Shown: positions 36,666-46,525 of the stretch, in pieces | Layout: every line of letters begins with the position of its first letter | Numbering within the stretch: position 1 is the stretch's first letter | From: Streptomyces sp. CNQ-509 | Lineage (GTDB): Bacteria > Actinomycetota > Actinomycetes > Streptomycetales > Streptomycetaceae | Length of the DNA: 64,000 nt | Direction of reading: 5' to 3' | NCBI RefSeq assembly: GCF_001011035.1 | Contig: NZ_CP011492.1 | Span: 4,349,001-4,413,000 of the forward strand | The notes under the pieces: generated by a model | The model's input: the letters and a program-made list of their open reading frames with translations, nothing else | What the model was told of the DNA's origin: nothing | Databases searched by the model: none | Made by a program: the position numbers and the translations under genes

Positions 36666-38546
36666 TCAGCTGGCCTTCCCGTCCACGAAGTCGCGGGCAT
36701 ACCGGCCCCACTCGCGCCGTGCGTCGGCGATGCGCTCGCGGTCGCGGTCGGGGTAGGTCTCGTCTTCCATCCGGGCCCAGGAGAAGAGCAGCAGCTTGAA
36801 GGTATCGGCGGCGCGGTCGAGCCGTTCGCGCAGCTCGTTGGCGTCGGCGTCCTCGGGGACGTCTTCGAGGACGGCCATGAGCTGGGCGTGCAGCGGGTGC
36901 TTCTCGTTGAAGATCACCTGCAGCATGCCGGCCATGAGGTCGATGCTGAAGAAGGCGGAGGTGTCCTGGAAACTGGAGATCCATCGTGCGCGCAGATCCT
37001 TCTCCAGGGACTCTTCGACCATGGACTCGGCAGTGTCCTCGTCCAGGTGGTGTCGCTGGGTAAGCGCCTCGACCTGTTCCTGCCGCTTGGCCTCGGGGGT
37101 CGTTCCTTCGTCGAGCTCGTCGGTTTTGCCGGTGTAGCCTTCCTCGCTGCGGCGCTTGACGGCGTCCGTGACCTTGGAAGCGACGTCATCATCATGCCGC
37201 TTTTTGCTCTTGCGCGTCCCGATCGTCTGCTGCTTCAGCTGGCGCCGGATGGCGGGCAGCAGCTTTTCTTCCAGGTAGAGCACGAGGTCAATCAAGGGAA
37301 GACGCGGATCGCCGAGGTCGGCAAGACGCTCCTTGAAGCCCTTGAAGGACTCACCGGCCTCAGCGTGGGCCTTCCAGTCGAAGTGGGCGAGGGAGGAGAA
37401 GACAGTGGCGCTCTGCTTGTTGTTGGTCACCCCGAAGATGGGGTCGAGGTCCGGCGGGAACTCCACCTCGATGCCCCACCACCGCTCGGTCGGGTCGTAC
37501 CCGATGGCCCACGAGGCGTCGAGGTCCAGTTCCCTGCCCTGACGCACGAGCGAGATGCCGACGTTGCGCCGGGCGTGCTTGCCCCACGGCAGGATGCCGG
37601 AGTCAGTCGTACGGCTGATGTTGTCTGGCCACGGGTGGCCCTCGACGTCGGCACGGCGGGCTTCGGGGCGGGCGATGGAGGCCCGGACCGTGATGCTGTG
37701 TCGTTTGCCCTCGTGGAGCACGGGGAAGTGCGTCACGCCGGGCTCGGACTCGCTGCCCATGGAGAAGGGCATGAACATCGGCTTGTTGTGGAACGGCTCC
37801 GGCGTGGAGGTCGGCGTCATCAGGTAGAGCGGATCGTTGGGCACGGCGTGGTACTCGCCGTCCACGACCTTGCCCTCGCGGACAGGGGCCATTCGGATGT
37901 CGACGCGTCCATCGTCGAGGTAGTGCCGGTAGACCCGGCCGATCAGGTCGGCGGTGTTCTTCAGGGTGGCCGCGGCCCCGTACCAGTTGACCTTGTCCAG
38001 GTTGGTCCAGACGACCAGTGTGCCGGTGTCACAGAGCCCGTCGCTCAAGTCCCGCCAGTAGTCGGGCAGCGGGTCGCGTGTGGGATCGGGGACATCGTCG
38101 ATCAGCCCCTTCTCGATCTCTTCAAGGCTGAGATGGGTGTGCATGGCGTTGCCCGCGCCGTTGGTCCAGGACCAGACGTCCAGGCGGGTGCACTGCGACA
38201 TGCTGGAGTTGGGCAGGCCCATGCCGAAACGGCCGATGCGGTTGGGGTCGGCGCCCTGTCCGTCACCGTATTTGAGGGCACGCCGCAGTTGCGGGGGTTC
38301 CATGCCGTGACCGTTGTCGAGTACGGCGATGGTCACCACGCGGTGGCTGGTTCGGGAGCCCACCTGTACGGGGTTCTCGCAGGCGAAGACCTCCACGAGG
38401 TTGGCCTTGGCGTCGATGCTGTTGTCGATCAGTTCGGCTAGGGCGTAGGCGGTGTTCTTGTAGCCGCTGTCCCGCATGGCCTTGACGGTCAGCGCAGGAC
38501 TGACGATCCGGTAGTTGCTGCCGTCGCTGGTCACGCTGTCTCCCAT
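36666..38546 (-). CDS. GHKL (HATPase) ATPase of the PT-defence operon
   Basis: The protein has 626 residues from MGDSVTSDGSNYR at 38546. The GHKL ATP site is complete: N box AYALAELIDNSIDAKA (catalytic Glu present), G1 VLDNGHGMEPPQL, G2 GRFGMGLPNSS, and TLVVWTNLDKVNW. The transducer-like middle domain has GVTNNKQSATVFSSL. A charged helical region from about residue 440 (KSKKRHDDDVASKVTDAVKRR) precedes a C-terminal helical domain. It overlaps the helicase stop by 16 bp and is followed 2 nt later by the PLD start, so the three are translationally coupled. It probably clamps or switches on DNA, as MutL/Hsp90 relatives do. Confidence 0.87.
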   Translation of the reverse strand: MGDSVTSDGSNYRIVSPALTVKAMRDSGYKNTAYALAELIDNSIDAKANLVEVFACENPVQVGSRTSHRVVTIAVLDNGHGMEPPQLRRALKYGDGQGADPNRIGRFGMGLPNSSMSQCTRLDVWSWTNGAGNAMHTHLSLEEIEKGLIDDVPDPTRDPLPDYWRDLSDGLCDTGTLVVWTNLDKVNWYGAAATLKNTADLIGRVYRHYLDDGRVDIRMAPVREGKVVDGEYHAVPNDPLYLMTPTSTPEPFHNKPMFMPFSMGSESEPGVTHFPVLHEGKRHSITVRASIARPEARRADVEGHPWPDNISRTTDSGILPWGKHARRNVGISLVRQGRELDLDASWAIGYDPTERWWGIEVEFPPDLDPIFGVTNNKQSATVFSSLAHFDWKAHAEAGESFKGFKERLADLGDPRLPLIDLVLYLEEKLLPAIRRQLKQQTIGTRKSKKRHDDDVASKVTDAVKRRSEEGYTGKTDELDEGTTPEAKRQEQVEALTQRHHLDEDTAESMVEESLEKDLRARWISSFQDTSAFFSIDLMAGMLQVIFNEKHPLHAQLMAVLEDVPEDADANELRERLDRAADTFKLLLFSWARMEDETYPDRDRERIADARREWGRYARDFVDGKAS

Positions 38547-40159
38547 ACGTCTTCCCAGTTGGTGAATGCTTCGGCGACATCGCCGAACCCGGGAAGCTCC
38601 GGGTTCACGACGGTGACGATTTCGCAGGTGTCTGTGCCGCCAGCCTTCGGACCGCGGATGACGCGGCCGACCATCTGGCTGTAAAGCACAAGGGACTTGG
38701 TCGGGCGGGCGATCACTGCCGCGCTGGCTGCCGGTGCGTCGAAGCCGGTCGTCAGGACGCCGAAGTTGCACAGCACCATGGGGCGCCGGCCGGATCCCTT
38801 GAATCGCGAGATGACCTGGCTGCGGTGCCGGGGGGAGGACTCGCCCGTCACGAACTCGGCATCGAAGCCGGCAGCGGACAGTACCGCTGCGATCAGTCGG
38901 CAGTGGTCCACGGAGGCGGCGAACACCAGGATGCGCCGGTGCTGCTGCTGGAGCAGCTCCGTGATCGTCTGGACGATCTTGAGGTTCCACTGCTCGTCGC
39001 GCGCGAGTTCGGCCATCATGGCGGCCGGGACGTCGAAGGACCGCGCAAGGAGCTGCTGGTCCCGGGCGGACAGATGCACGCCGGCCTCGGAGGCAACCGT
39101 CCGCATCAGCGGCTTGGCGAGGTAGCCCTGGTCGATCAGGGCTGTGACTGGGTTGGTGTAGCCCTCGATCTCCAGCATGACCTTCTGCCGGGAGAAGTAG
39201 TCGGAGAGCTCCTCGTCCTTGGAAATGTCCGCCCACGTGCGCCCTGGGGTAGCGGTCAGCCCGAGCAAGCCCGCATCATGACGGATCGTCAGCTCATCGA
39301 CCACCCGCTGGAACGTGGGCGCAATGATCTGATGCGCCTCGTCGAAGACCGTCAGGGTGCTGCGTGCCGCGAGGGTGGCCAGGAACTGCGGATCCGACTT
39401 GGCCGCCGAGACGGCCTTCTCCAGGCCGACTACGACCAGCCCGTCGGTCATCTCCGCTAGATCTGCCGATGCGTTGCCCCATACCCGCAGGACGGGGAGC
39501 GGGCGATCGCCGACCTTCGTCCAGGCGCGCTCGAACTCGACGGCAGCCTGCTCCAGCAGCTCCTGCCCGTGGGCTAGCCACACCACGACAGTGGGTTCGT
39601 GCTGCCGCAGATGATCACAGATCAGGCTCATGCCCGTTCGCGTCTTGCCCACGCCTGTGGGAAGGTGCAGCACTGTCCGCCGCGGACCGTCGTACAGCAG
39701 CTCCTTGACCCGAGCTGCGGCGTGACGCTGATGCGGGAACAAGCCGTACTCTGGAGTAGGCTCCTGCTTGAACGCTGGCGGAAGGGACGGCACCCGGTCG
39801 ATCGCGAAGCCGAAGAACTCCAGCAGCTCGCGGCGCTCGTCGGCCGTCCACTTCAGGCTCTGTAGGTAGTCCAGCGGTTGCTGTTCGTCCACCAGCGAGC
39901 CCAGTCGCTGCGCCAATTCGGCCTGTTTGGGACCAGGAATGAGAGCGATCAGGGCGGAACGCTCAGCCGAGTCGGCGACCATCCGTTCGGCGTCGAGGGC
40001 GATAGGTGCGACAGCCCGGAGGCGGTCGTCACCCGCTGTGCCTCCCTCGATCAGGTCAAGGAGAGCGCACAGTTGCTCGCCGATATGCCCCCGGATGTAT
40101 GCCATCGGCGCACCCGCGAGGAGTGCCTTGAAGGACATCCCCGGTGACCAGGTCGTCAC
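38531..40159 (-). CDS. SF2 DEAH-type helicase/translocase of the PT-defence operon
   Basis: The protein has 542 residues. An N-terminal domain of about 135 residues (unrecognised, helical) precedes the motor. Motifs: I LHLPTGVGKTRTG (P-loop at 167-173), II VFDEAHQI, III LLGLTATPGRTW, IV ILVFAASVDHCRLIAAVL, V VLTTGFDAP and VI QMVGRVIRGPKAGG. This is the type III/type I restriction helicase-like branch. It is the first gene of the divergent operon and likely moves on DNA to scan for PT modification or load the nuclease. The start may be GTG 40159 or ATG 40138 (MSFKALLAG). Confidence 0.87.
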   Translation of the reverse strand: MTTWSPGMSFKALLAGAPMAYIRGHIGEQLCALLDLIEGGTAGDDRLRAVAPIALDAERMVADSAERSALIALIPGPKQAELAQRLGSLVDEQQPLDYLQSLKWTADERRELLEFFGFAIDRVPSLPPAFKQEPTPEYGLFPHQRHAAARVKELLYDGPRRTVLHLPTGVGKTRTGMSLICDHLRQHEPTVVVWLAHGQELLEQAAVEFERAWTKVGDRPLPVLRVWGNASADLAEMTDGLVVVGLEKAVSAAKSDPQFLATLAARSTLTVFDEAHQIIAPTFQRVVDELTIRHDAGLLGLTATPGRTWADISKDEELSDYFSRQKVMLEIEGYTNPVTALIDQGYLAKPLMRTVASEAGVHLSARDQQLLARSFDVPAAMMAELARDEQWNLKIVQTITELLQQQHRRILVFAASVDHCRLIAAVLSAAGFDAEFVTGESSPRHRSQVISRFKGSGRRPMVLCNFGVLTTGFDAPAASAAVIARPTKSLVLYSQMVGRVIRGPKAGGTDTCEIVTVVNPELPGFGDVAEAFTNWEDVWETA

Positions 40160-40602
40160 TGCCTCACCTGCCCAGCGTCAAGCACCGGTCGGCCCGCGTC
40201 CGCGGCCGGAGCAGGTGTCGTCATGAGGTTCCACCCCCAGTGCGAGCACGTCAAATACCGCCCCAGCGTGCACAGTTACTGCGACCCTGCAGCGTGAGAC
40301 CACCCTAATCGGGACCACTGACAACAGGTGCGCCATCAAGCAAAATCCCCAGCAGGCAGGGCATTTGGTCCGTGTTCTCGATCGTGAAACGGATCTTGCA
40401 GCGCAGTTTGCGTGGCGGCCACACGCAATAGAACACGGGTTCGTTAAAGGGTTTGCGACACAACGCGTTCGGGTGATTCAAAGAGTGGATCTCGGCTCGC
40501 GATTAGGATCACGACGAGCTACTGGTGGAACCCCGGATGTCGGGCGAGGTTTCCACCAGCAGTACATTAGTGTGCGACACGAGCGAGACGGGGTGGCAGG
40601 AG
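40160..40602. promoter_or_regulatory. divergent control region between the effector operon and sspA
   Basis: A 443-bp gap that must carry promoters for both operons. TGCGACAC occurs twice in direct orientation (40454-40461 and 40573-40580). An AT-richer stretch lies at 40315-40375. A nested hairpin lies just before sspA and is listed separately. The tandem-HTH protein of the island is a candidate binder (inference). Confidence 0.55.
40522..40559 (+). promoter_or_regulatory. nested hairpin in the sspA leader
   Basis: Outer arms CTGGTGGAA (40522-40530) and TTCCACCAG (40551-40559) enclose an inner CCCG/CGGG hairpin with a GATGT loop. It sits 43 bp before the sspA ATG, without a T tract, so an operator or mRNA structure is more likely than a terminator. 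Confidence 0.6.
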
Positions 40603-41778
40603 ATGAGCGAGCCGCATGGGTCGGATCTGTCCTATTTTGACTACAACGCCACCGCCCCGATCCGCCCCGAGGCCCGGGCGGCCGTCGCCGCGGCCATGCA
40701 GTCAGTCGGTAACGCCTCAAGCATGCACCAACCCGGACGGCAGGCGGCTCACCGAGTCGACATCGCCCGTCGGCAACTAGCCGACCTCCTCGGCTGCTCC
40801 CCCGGCGAGATCATCTTTACCTCCGGGGCCACCGAAGCGAACAATCTGGCCTTGCGAGCAGCCTTCACCGGCGGGAGCCCTCTGGTAACAAGCCCTGTTG
40901 AGCATCTGGCTGTGCTGGAGACGGCCCGCGCGGTTACCACCGGGAGCCCCGAGGACCTTGTCCTCCTGCCGGTCGGTGGCGACGGCCTGGTGGATCTGGA
41001 CGCCCTGGAACAGGTCTCTGTCGCGCGTAGCGGGGGAGTGGTCTCCTTGATGGCGGCGAACAACGAGACCGGTGTCCTTACCGATCTCCGCGTCGTGGCG
41101 AAGGCGGTTCGCGAATCCGGTGCACTCGTCCACACGGATGCCACGCAGCTCATCGGCCGCGTCCCTGTGGAGGTTGCTGAGCTCGACGTCGACCTTTTGT
41201 CGCTGTCGGCCCACAAGTTCGGCGGACCGCAGGGAGTCGGTGCCCTGTATGTGCGGCGTGGGTCCCCACTCCCGCACCGGCCTCTCCTCGTGGGCGGGGG
41301 ACAGGAGCGGGGCTGGCGCGCGGGCACGCTGAACGTGGCAGGGATCATCGGCATGGGAGCAGCGGCAGAGGCCGCGGCGCGCAGCCTCGGCGAGGAGGCC
41401 GAGCGGGTCGCAGCCATGCGTGACCGCCTCGAATGCCTGGTCGTCGGCGCCCTGCCCGAGTGCCGTATCAACGGCCGGCGCGATCAGCGCCTGCCCGGCG
41501 TTACGAGCATTACTTTCCCGGGGGTGCCTGCGGACGCGGTCCTGGCAGCCATGCCCGACGTCGCTGCCTCGGATGGCAGCGCGTGCGCGTCAGGCGCTCC
41601 GACGCCGAGCCACGTGCTCCTGGCGATGGGACTGTCCCGGGCAGACGCAGACAGCACGATCCGCTTCTCGCTGGGCTACGCCACCACGGATGCCGAGATC
41701 GAGCACGCCGCACGCGCGGTCAAACGCGCCGTGACGCAGGTTCGGGCCGCGCTGGCCGAAGCCGACGGTCCCCGCTGA
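40603..41778 (+). CDS. sspA: SspA, cysteine desulfurase of the phosphorothioation system
   Basis: The protein has 391 residues from ATG 40603 after GGCAGGAG. It is a PLP enzyme of the IscS/NifS family that takes sulfur from cysteine and hands it to SspD. Visible are YFDYNATAP, TSGATEANNLALRA, NNETGVL, HTDATQLIGRVPVE, the PLP lysine in LSAHKFGGPQG (K205) and the catalytic cysteine in DGSACASG (C328). The short SACASG loop is typical of group II-like DndA/SspA proteins. It is 59 bp ahead of sspB on the same strand. Many ssp loci recruit a chromosomal desulfurase, so a dedicated copy here supports a self-contained system. Confidence 0.92.
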   Translation: MSEPHGSDLSYFDYNATAPIRPEARAAVAAAMQSVGNASSMHQPGRQAAHRVDIARRQLADLLGCSPGEIIFTSGATEANNLALRAAFTGGSPLVTSPVEHLAVLETARAVTTGSPEDLVLLPVGGDGLVDLDALEQVSVARSGGVVSLMAANNETGVLTDLRVVAKAVRESGALVHTDATQLIGRVPVEVAELDVDLLSLSAHKFGGPQGVGALYVRRGSPLPHRPLLVGGGQERGWRAGTLNVAGIIGMGAAAEAAARSLGEEAERVAAMRDRLECLVVGALPECRINGRRDQRLPGVTSITFPGVPADAVLAAMPDVAASDGSACASGAPTPSHVLLAMGLSRADADSTIRFSLGYATTDAEIEHAARAVKRAVTQVRAALAEADGPR

Positions 41779-41837
41779 CCGTTAACTCGATCACCAACCT
41801 CGTTAGAGCAATCGCATTGGACACAGAAAGGCTTGGG

Positions 41838-42950
41838 ATGTCAGACAGCCGGCTTGGGGAAGCCGCCCTTTTTTCCTTCGCGCGACATGAAACGTTCGCG
41901 CCCCGCTTCGGCTGGCTGCACAAGGCGTACATGCAGGTCAAACGCGATCAGGGTGCGTTCCTCGCGGTCGACGCGCCGGTGCGGTTCGGTGTGGGCAAGA
42001 ACATGGTCTACTCCATGCGCTACTGGGCGCGGGCCTTCAAGCTCACCCGTGAGCACTCGCCCACGAAGGGCACACAAGCCAAGTTCTCCTATCCCACCTG
42101 GGAGGCCCGCTGGCTCCTCGATGAGGACGGAGCGGACCCGTATCTGGAGGAGAACGGCAGCCTGTGGCTGCTGCACTGGTGGCTGGTGTCGTCCCGCCCT
42201 GGGGCCAAGAGCCACGCGCCGGCCTGGTACACGGCCTTTCACCTGGCGCCGTTCTCCCGGTTCACGGTCGCGGACATGACGCAGGTGGTCACCCGGCATG
42301 TGAACTTCTCCTACGACAAAAGCCCGGAGGAGGCGTCGATCGTCAAGGACATCGAGTGCCTCACCAAGATGTACGCGCGAAGCGCCCCGGAGAAGGCGGG
42401 CTCGCCGGGCAGTTACGAGGACCTGCTTGCCTGCCCCTTCCGCGACCTGGACCTGCTGACGTTTGTTGGTACCCGGGGAAATGCCGAGTGGCAGTTCACC
42501 AGCGGGCACCGCACCTCGCTGCCCGCCCGGATCCTGGCCTATGCCTGCCTCGACTACGCCGCCAAGTTCTCCCGTCAGGCCAACTCGATCTCCGTGGCCC
42601 GGCTCGCCAACGAGCCGGGCTCCCCCGGGCGCGCCTTCCGCGTCCGCGAGAACGAGATCGTCATCGCGCTGCAGAAGGTCACCGCGGACCATCCGCAGCT
42701 CGACCTGACCGAGGCCCTGGGACAGCGCAGCCTCGCCTTCATGGCCGACCCCTTCGATCTGGCCTGGGAAGTGCTCGACGAGCAGTACGACTTCGTCACC
42801 CGCCGTCCCCACTTCCCCACCCGCGAGGAGTGGGCCGCCGAGTTCCCCAAGCTCGCTAAGGCCGAGCAGAAGGAACTCGCCACAAAGGCCACGGATGCCA
42901 CAGACCCGGACGCCACCACCGACACACTCTTCGCTAAGGAGACCGCGTGA
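41838..42950 (+). CDS. sspB: SspB, DUF4007 protein (phosphorothioation nickase candidate)
   Basis: The protein has 370 residues from ATG 41838. It has the DUF4007 pattern: FSFARHETFAPRFGWLHKAY at the N terminus, FGVGKNMVYSMRYWARAF near residue 50, then SLWLLHWWLVSSRP and WYTAFHLAPFSRF. SspB is reported to nick DNA to open the site for single-strand sulfur incorporation. The C-terminal 25 residues are Thr/Asp-rich and probably disordered. The stop overlaps the sspC GTG by 4 bp. Confidence 0.92.
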   Translation: MSDSRLGEAALFSFARHETFAPRFGWLHKAYMQVKRDQGAFLAVDAPVRFGVGKNMVYSMRYWARAFKLTREHSPTKGTQAKFSYPTWEARWLLDEDGADPYLEENGSLWLLHWWLVSSRPGAKSHAPAWYTAFHLAPFSRFTVADMTQVVTRHVNFSYDKSPEEASIVKDIECLTKMYARSAPEKAGSPGSYEDLLACPFRDLDLLTFVGTRGNAEWQFTSGHRTSLPARILAYACLDYAAKFSRQANSISVARLANEPGSPGRAFRVRENEIVIALQKVTADHPQLDLTEALGQRSLAFMADPFDLAWEVLDEQYDFVTRRPHFPTREEWAAEFPKLAKAEQKELATKATDATDPDATTDTLFAKETA

Positions 42951-45900
42951 CTACCGCAACCTCCACGCGGATCCCGAGGGCCCCTTCCAACTCCGCCCCG
43001 CAGTTCCCCGCCGGCATCGAACTCGTCGGCTCCCAGATGCGCTCGACCAACCTCGAGCGCGACGTCGAGGACGCGCTGCACGCCCCCTACGTCGGAGCTC
43101 GAGCCATCGACGTCCTGGAACGCATCGCAAGCGCGCTGGCCGACCAACGCCGGACCCGTGCCTGGTCGTTCACCGGCCCCTACGGCTCCGGCAAGTCGAC
43201 CCTGTCCAACATCGTCGACGCGCTACTCGGACGGGATGCCAAGCGACGCAGCGAGGCCGAGCGCATCCTCGAAGATGCCAGCCCCGCCCTCGCCCAGCGA
43301 CTTGCCGCAGCCCGCGATGCCGTCGCTCCCCACGGATTCCTCGGCGGCGTGGCCACCGCACGCCGCGAATCCGTCGTCGCCACCCTTTCCCGCGCGCTGC
43401 ACACGGCGACTGCGCGACGCTGGGGCAAGCGCGTCCCGAAGCCCGTCGCCACCGCCCTGGAGGCATGCGCCGACCCGAACCAGGCCGGGGCCAATGAAAT
43501 TCTCGGCGCCGTCACGGCGCTGACGGCACACACGCAGCAGCCTCTACTCCTCGTCATCGACGAGTTCGGCAAGACTTTGGAACACCTCGCTGGCCACAAC
43601 GAGTTCGCCGACGCCCAGCATGACCTGTTCCTGTTGCAGGAACTCGCCGAGAAGGCGGCCGGCCCCAACGGGCTGCCCGTCTACCTGATGACCTTGCAGC
43701 ACCTGTCGTTCATGGACTACGCCTCACGGTCCAGCGAAATGAAGACCCGCGAATGGGCCAAGATCCAGGGGCGTTTTGAAGACATCACCTTCGTCCCCCA
43801 CCACGGCGACTCCCTGCACCTGCTGCGCCGCCGCCTCGACCGCTCGGCCGTCAACGCCGCAGGACAGGACCTGATCAACGCCTGCGCCGAGACATCCGCG
43901 GACATCTGGACCCAGCACGGTCTCGGCGTTCTCGCCGATCTCGGCCCCGAACACTTCGCCGACCTCTACCCTCTGCACCCCATCACGGCCCTCGCCGCAC
44001 CGATCCTTGCCGCCCAGATCGGCCAGCACGACCGCAGCCTGTCTGGTTTCCTCAACAGCGGGGAGCCCAACACCGTCCGCCACTCGCTTGCCCAGCACAG
44101 CAACGAGAACGCGGAGCACGCCAGCACGGTGCGGCTGCCGCAGCTGTACGACTACTTCCTCAACTCCGGGCGCACCACCCTGCTCGTCTCCGCCAACGCG
44201 AGCAGATTGATCGAAGTCGACTCACGCATCCGGGACGCCAACGGCCTCCCTGACGCCGACCAGGACGTACTGAAAACCATCGGCGTCCTCAACCTGATCG
44301 ACTCCGACGGTGCCCTCAGCGCCACCGCCCCCATGATCCACTTCGCCCTCCACGACCCAGCCGACGTCGCCGATCCCGATGCCTTCACAGCACTCGAAGA
44401 GCGGCTCGCGGACCTCGTCCGCCGAGGCTTCGTAGTACACCGGGAGTTCAGCGGAGAATACCGGGTCTGGCAGGGCACGGACGTCGACATCGACGGCCGA
44501 CTCAAGGACATCAGCAGCCACTTGAATGACGCCGCGGTCATCAACCGGCTCGACAGTCTCGTCCCGCAGGCATTCGTGGCCAGCCGCCACAGCCAGGTCA
44601 CAGGCATGATGCGCGTGTTCTATACCGCAGTCAGCGGCCCGGAGACCAAGACCGTCGCCGCCCCGGATGAGTTGAGGGAACCCGCCGACGGCCTCGTCGT
44701 CTTCCACTTCGGCACCGACGCAGACCGGCCGACCGTCCACTCGCCTCTGCCCGTACTCGTGGGCACCACCCCCGACCCCGGCGCAGTGCTGGCCACAGCC
44801 ACCTACGTCGTCGCACTGAAGGAACTCAGCGTCCAGCAGGACATCGACCATGTCGCCCGGCGGGAAGTCATGGAGCGACTCGTGCTGGCCGAGGCAGAAC
44901 TGCTAGAGCTGCTGCAGGACCGCTTCTACCCGCCGTCCTCCGATGCGTCCTGGAGTCTATGGCACACCGGGATCGCACCCGGCGAAGAACCCGGCGCTTC
45001 TGACCTGACGGCCCGCAGCCTGAGCGGCCTGGTCTCCCTCGCCTGCGAATCCGTGTACCCGGACACGCCGCACATCCGCAACGAAATGCTCGGCCGCCAC
45101 GTCCTAACCAGCCAGGCCGCCCAGGCCCGCGGCATACTGCTGACGGCCATGCTCTCCGCCTCGGGCGAGGAGAACCTTGGCCTGTCCGGGTACAAGGCCG
45201 AAAGGGCCATCTATCACGGTGTCCTCGCCTACCTCGGCCTGCACCGCGAGAATGGGGCGGTCCAGGCCGAGAGCCGACAAGAGAGCCTTCTCCCGTACGG
45301 GTTCTCCCCACCTGGCGACGGCCACGAGCACGCCCAGCCAGCCTGGAACGCCCTCAACGAGGTGCTGACGGGGGCCACCGAGCGGGTCAGCATGGAAGAG
45401 GTCATCCGTGTCTTGATGAGCCCGCCCTTCGGGCTCAAGGCCGGCGTGGTCCCCGTCTTTCTGATCCCGGCCCTGATCATCCGCCGCCACGACGTCGCCC
45501 TCTTCGAGGAAGGCACCTACCTGCCCCGACTGACCATCGACGTCGTCGAGCGCATCGTCAAGGGCCCGGCACGCTTCTCGGTGAAGTACACGCCGGCCGG
45601 AGACGGCCAGCGCGGCAGCATCATCAAGAAGCTCATGGTCTCCCTCGGAGTGGAGGCGCCCCGCTCCAAGGCCCTGCGCAACCCCGACCTCCTCTCCGTG
45701 GCCAGCGCCCTGATCATGCGTGTGGCCGACCTACACAAGTACGCCCGCAGTACCAAGAGCATCTCCGCCGACGCCCGCATCGTGAGGACCACGATCGCCG
45801 GGGCCTTGGATCCCGACGACCTGATCTTCCACGCACTGCCGAGGGCGCTCGACCTGCCCGAGATCCCGGCCCGCACCCGCGCCAACGCAGAAGCAGCGAA

Positions 45901-46525
45901 CACCTACGTCGAACGGCTCACCGCAGCGGCGGACGAACTCGTCGCCATCGACGGCGAACTGCGCGCCCAGGTTGTGCGCGTTCTCGCCAAGGAGTTCCGC
46001 CTGCCGACCGAACTGCCGGAGCTGCGTGCACAGCTCGCGGCCCGACTGCGCGGCTTCGCCGACGCAGTACTGGCCCCCGAACTGCGCGGCTTCGTTGACT
46101 TCGTCCTCAGCGACGACCTGGAGGCGGACGAGTGGCTCGAACCCATCGTCGTACGCCTCACCAACTCCGCCCTCGGCGACTGGGACGACCACGAGGTCAA
46201 GGTCTTCCCTCAAAAGGCCCGAGCGATGGCAGCCGCCCTCGACCGTGTCGGACACCTGCACCACGCCGGGAACGAGGTCGACGTCCGGGAAGAGAAACTC
46301 GACGCCCAGTTGTTGACCTTGACCGACAGTGCTGGCGTAGAGCAACGCACCCTAATCTACGTACCCGAACAGGCCCGCGGCGAGGCCAACAGCCTCGCTG
46401 CCGACGTCCTGAAGCAGGCCGTGAAGGCTCTCGGACCGGATGGAGCAAGGATCCTGCTCGCGGCCCTCGCCCAGCGCGTGACCGATGCCGCGACAGCAGC
46501 GAGTGAAAGGAAGGCACAGGGATGA
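42947..46525 (+). CDS. sspC: SspC, large P-loop ATPase of the phosphorothioation system
   Basis: The protein has 1,192 residues. The Walker A motif is early (WSFTGPYGSGKSTLSN, P-loop 77-84), with Walker B LLLVIDEFGKTLE near residue 205 and LTLQHLSF-like sensor sequence soon after (MTLQHLSFMDYASR). The remaining 950 residues are a long helical/mixed region without a domain I can name. SspC is thought to supply ATP-driven DNA handling for SspB/SspD. It has 4-bp overlaps with both sspB (GTGA) and sspD (ATGA), so sspBCD is translated as a unit. Confidence 0.9.
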   Translation: MTTATSTRIPRAPSNSAPQFPAGIELVGSQMRSTNLERDVEDALHAPYVGARAIDVLERIASALADQRRTRAWSFTGPYGSGKSTLSNIVDALLGRDAKRRSEAERILEDASPALAQRLAAARDAVAPHGFLGGVATARRESVVATLSRALHTATARRWGKRVPKPVATALEACADPNQAGANEILGAVTALTAHTQQPLLLVIDEFGKTLEHLAGHNEFADAQHDLFLLQELAEKAAGPNGLPVYLMTLQHLSFMDYASRSSEMKTREWAKIQGRFEDITFVPHHGDSLHLLRRRLDRSAVNAAGQDLINACAETSADIWTQHGLGVLADLGPEHFADLYPLHPITALAAPILAAQIGQHDRSLSGFLNSGEPNTVRHSLAQHSNENAEHASTVRLPQLYDYFLNSGRTTLLVSANASRLIEVDSRIRDANGLPDADQDVLKTIGVLNLIDSDGALSATAPMIHFALHDPADVADPDAFTALEERLADLVRRGFVVHREFSGEYRVWQGTDVDIDGRLKDISSHLNDAAVINRLDSLVPQAFVASRHSQVTGMMRVFYTAVSGPETKTVAAPDELREPADGLVVFHFGTDADRPTVHSPLPVLVGTTPDPGAVLATATYVVALKELSVQQDIDHVARREVMERLVLAEAELLELLQDRFYPPSSDASWSLWHTGIAPGEEPGASDLTARSLSGLVSLACESVYPDTPHIRNEMLGRHVLTSQAAQARGILLTAMLSASGEENLGLSGYKAERAIYHGVLAYLGLHRENGAVQAESRQESLLPYGFSPPGDGHEHAQPAWNALNEVLTGATERVSMEEVIRVLMSPPFGLKAGVVPVFLIPALIIRRHDVALFEEGTYLPRLTIDVVERIVKGPARFSVKYTPAGDGQRGSIIKKLMVSLGVEAPRSKALRNPDLLSVASALIMRVADLHKYARSTKSISADARIVRTTIAGALDPDDLIFHALPRALDLPEIPARTRANAEAANTYVERLTAAADELVAIDGELRAQVVRVLAKEFRLPTELPELRAQLAARLRGFADAVLAPELRGFVDFVLSDDLEADEWLEPIVVRLTNSALGDWDDHEVKVFPQKARAMAAALDRVGHLHHAGNEVDVREEKLDAQLLTLTDSAGVEQRTLIYVPEQARGEANSLAADVLKQAVKALGPDGARILLAALAQRVTDAATAASERKAQG

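Noticed and set aside
35761..40159. Assigning the helicase-GHKL-PLD genes to DISARM
   Set aside because: A PLD protein and helicase are also found in DISARM, but there is no DUF1998 protein or DISARM methyltransferase here, and the operon faces sspABCD.
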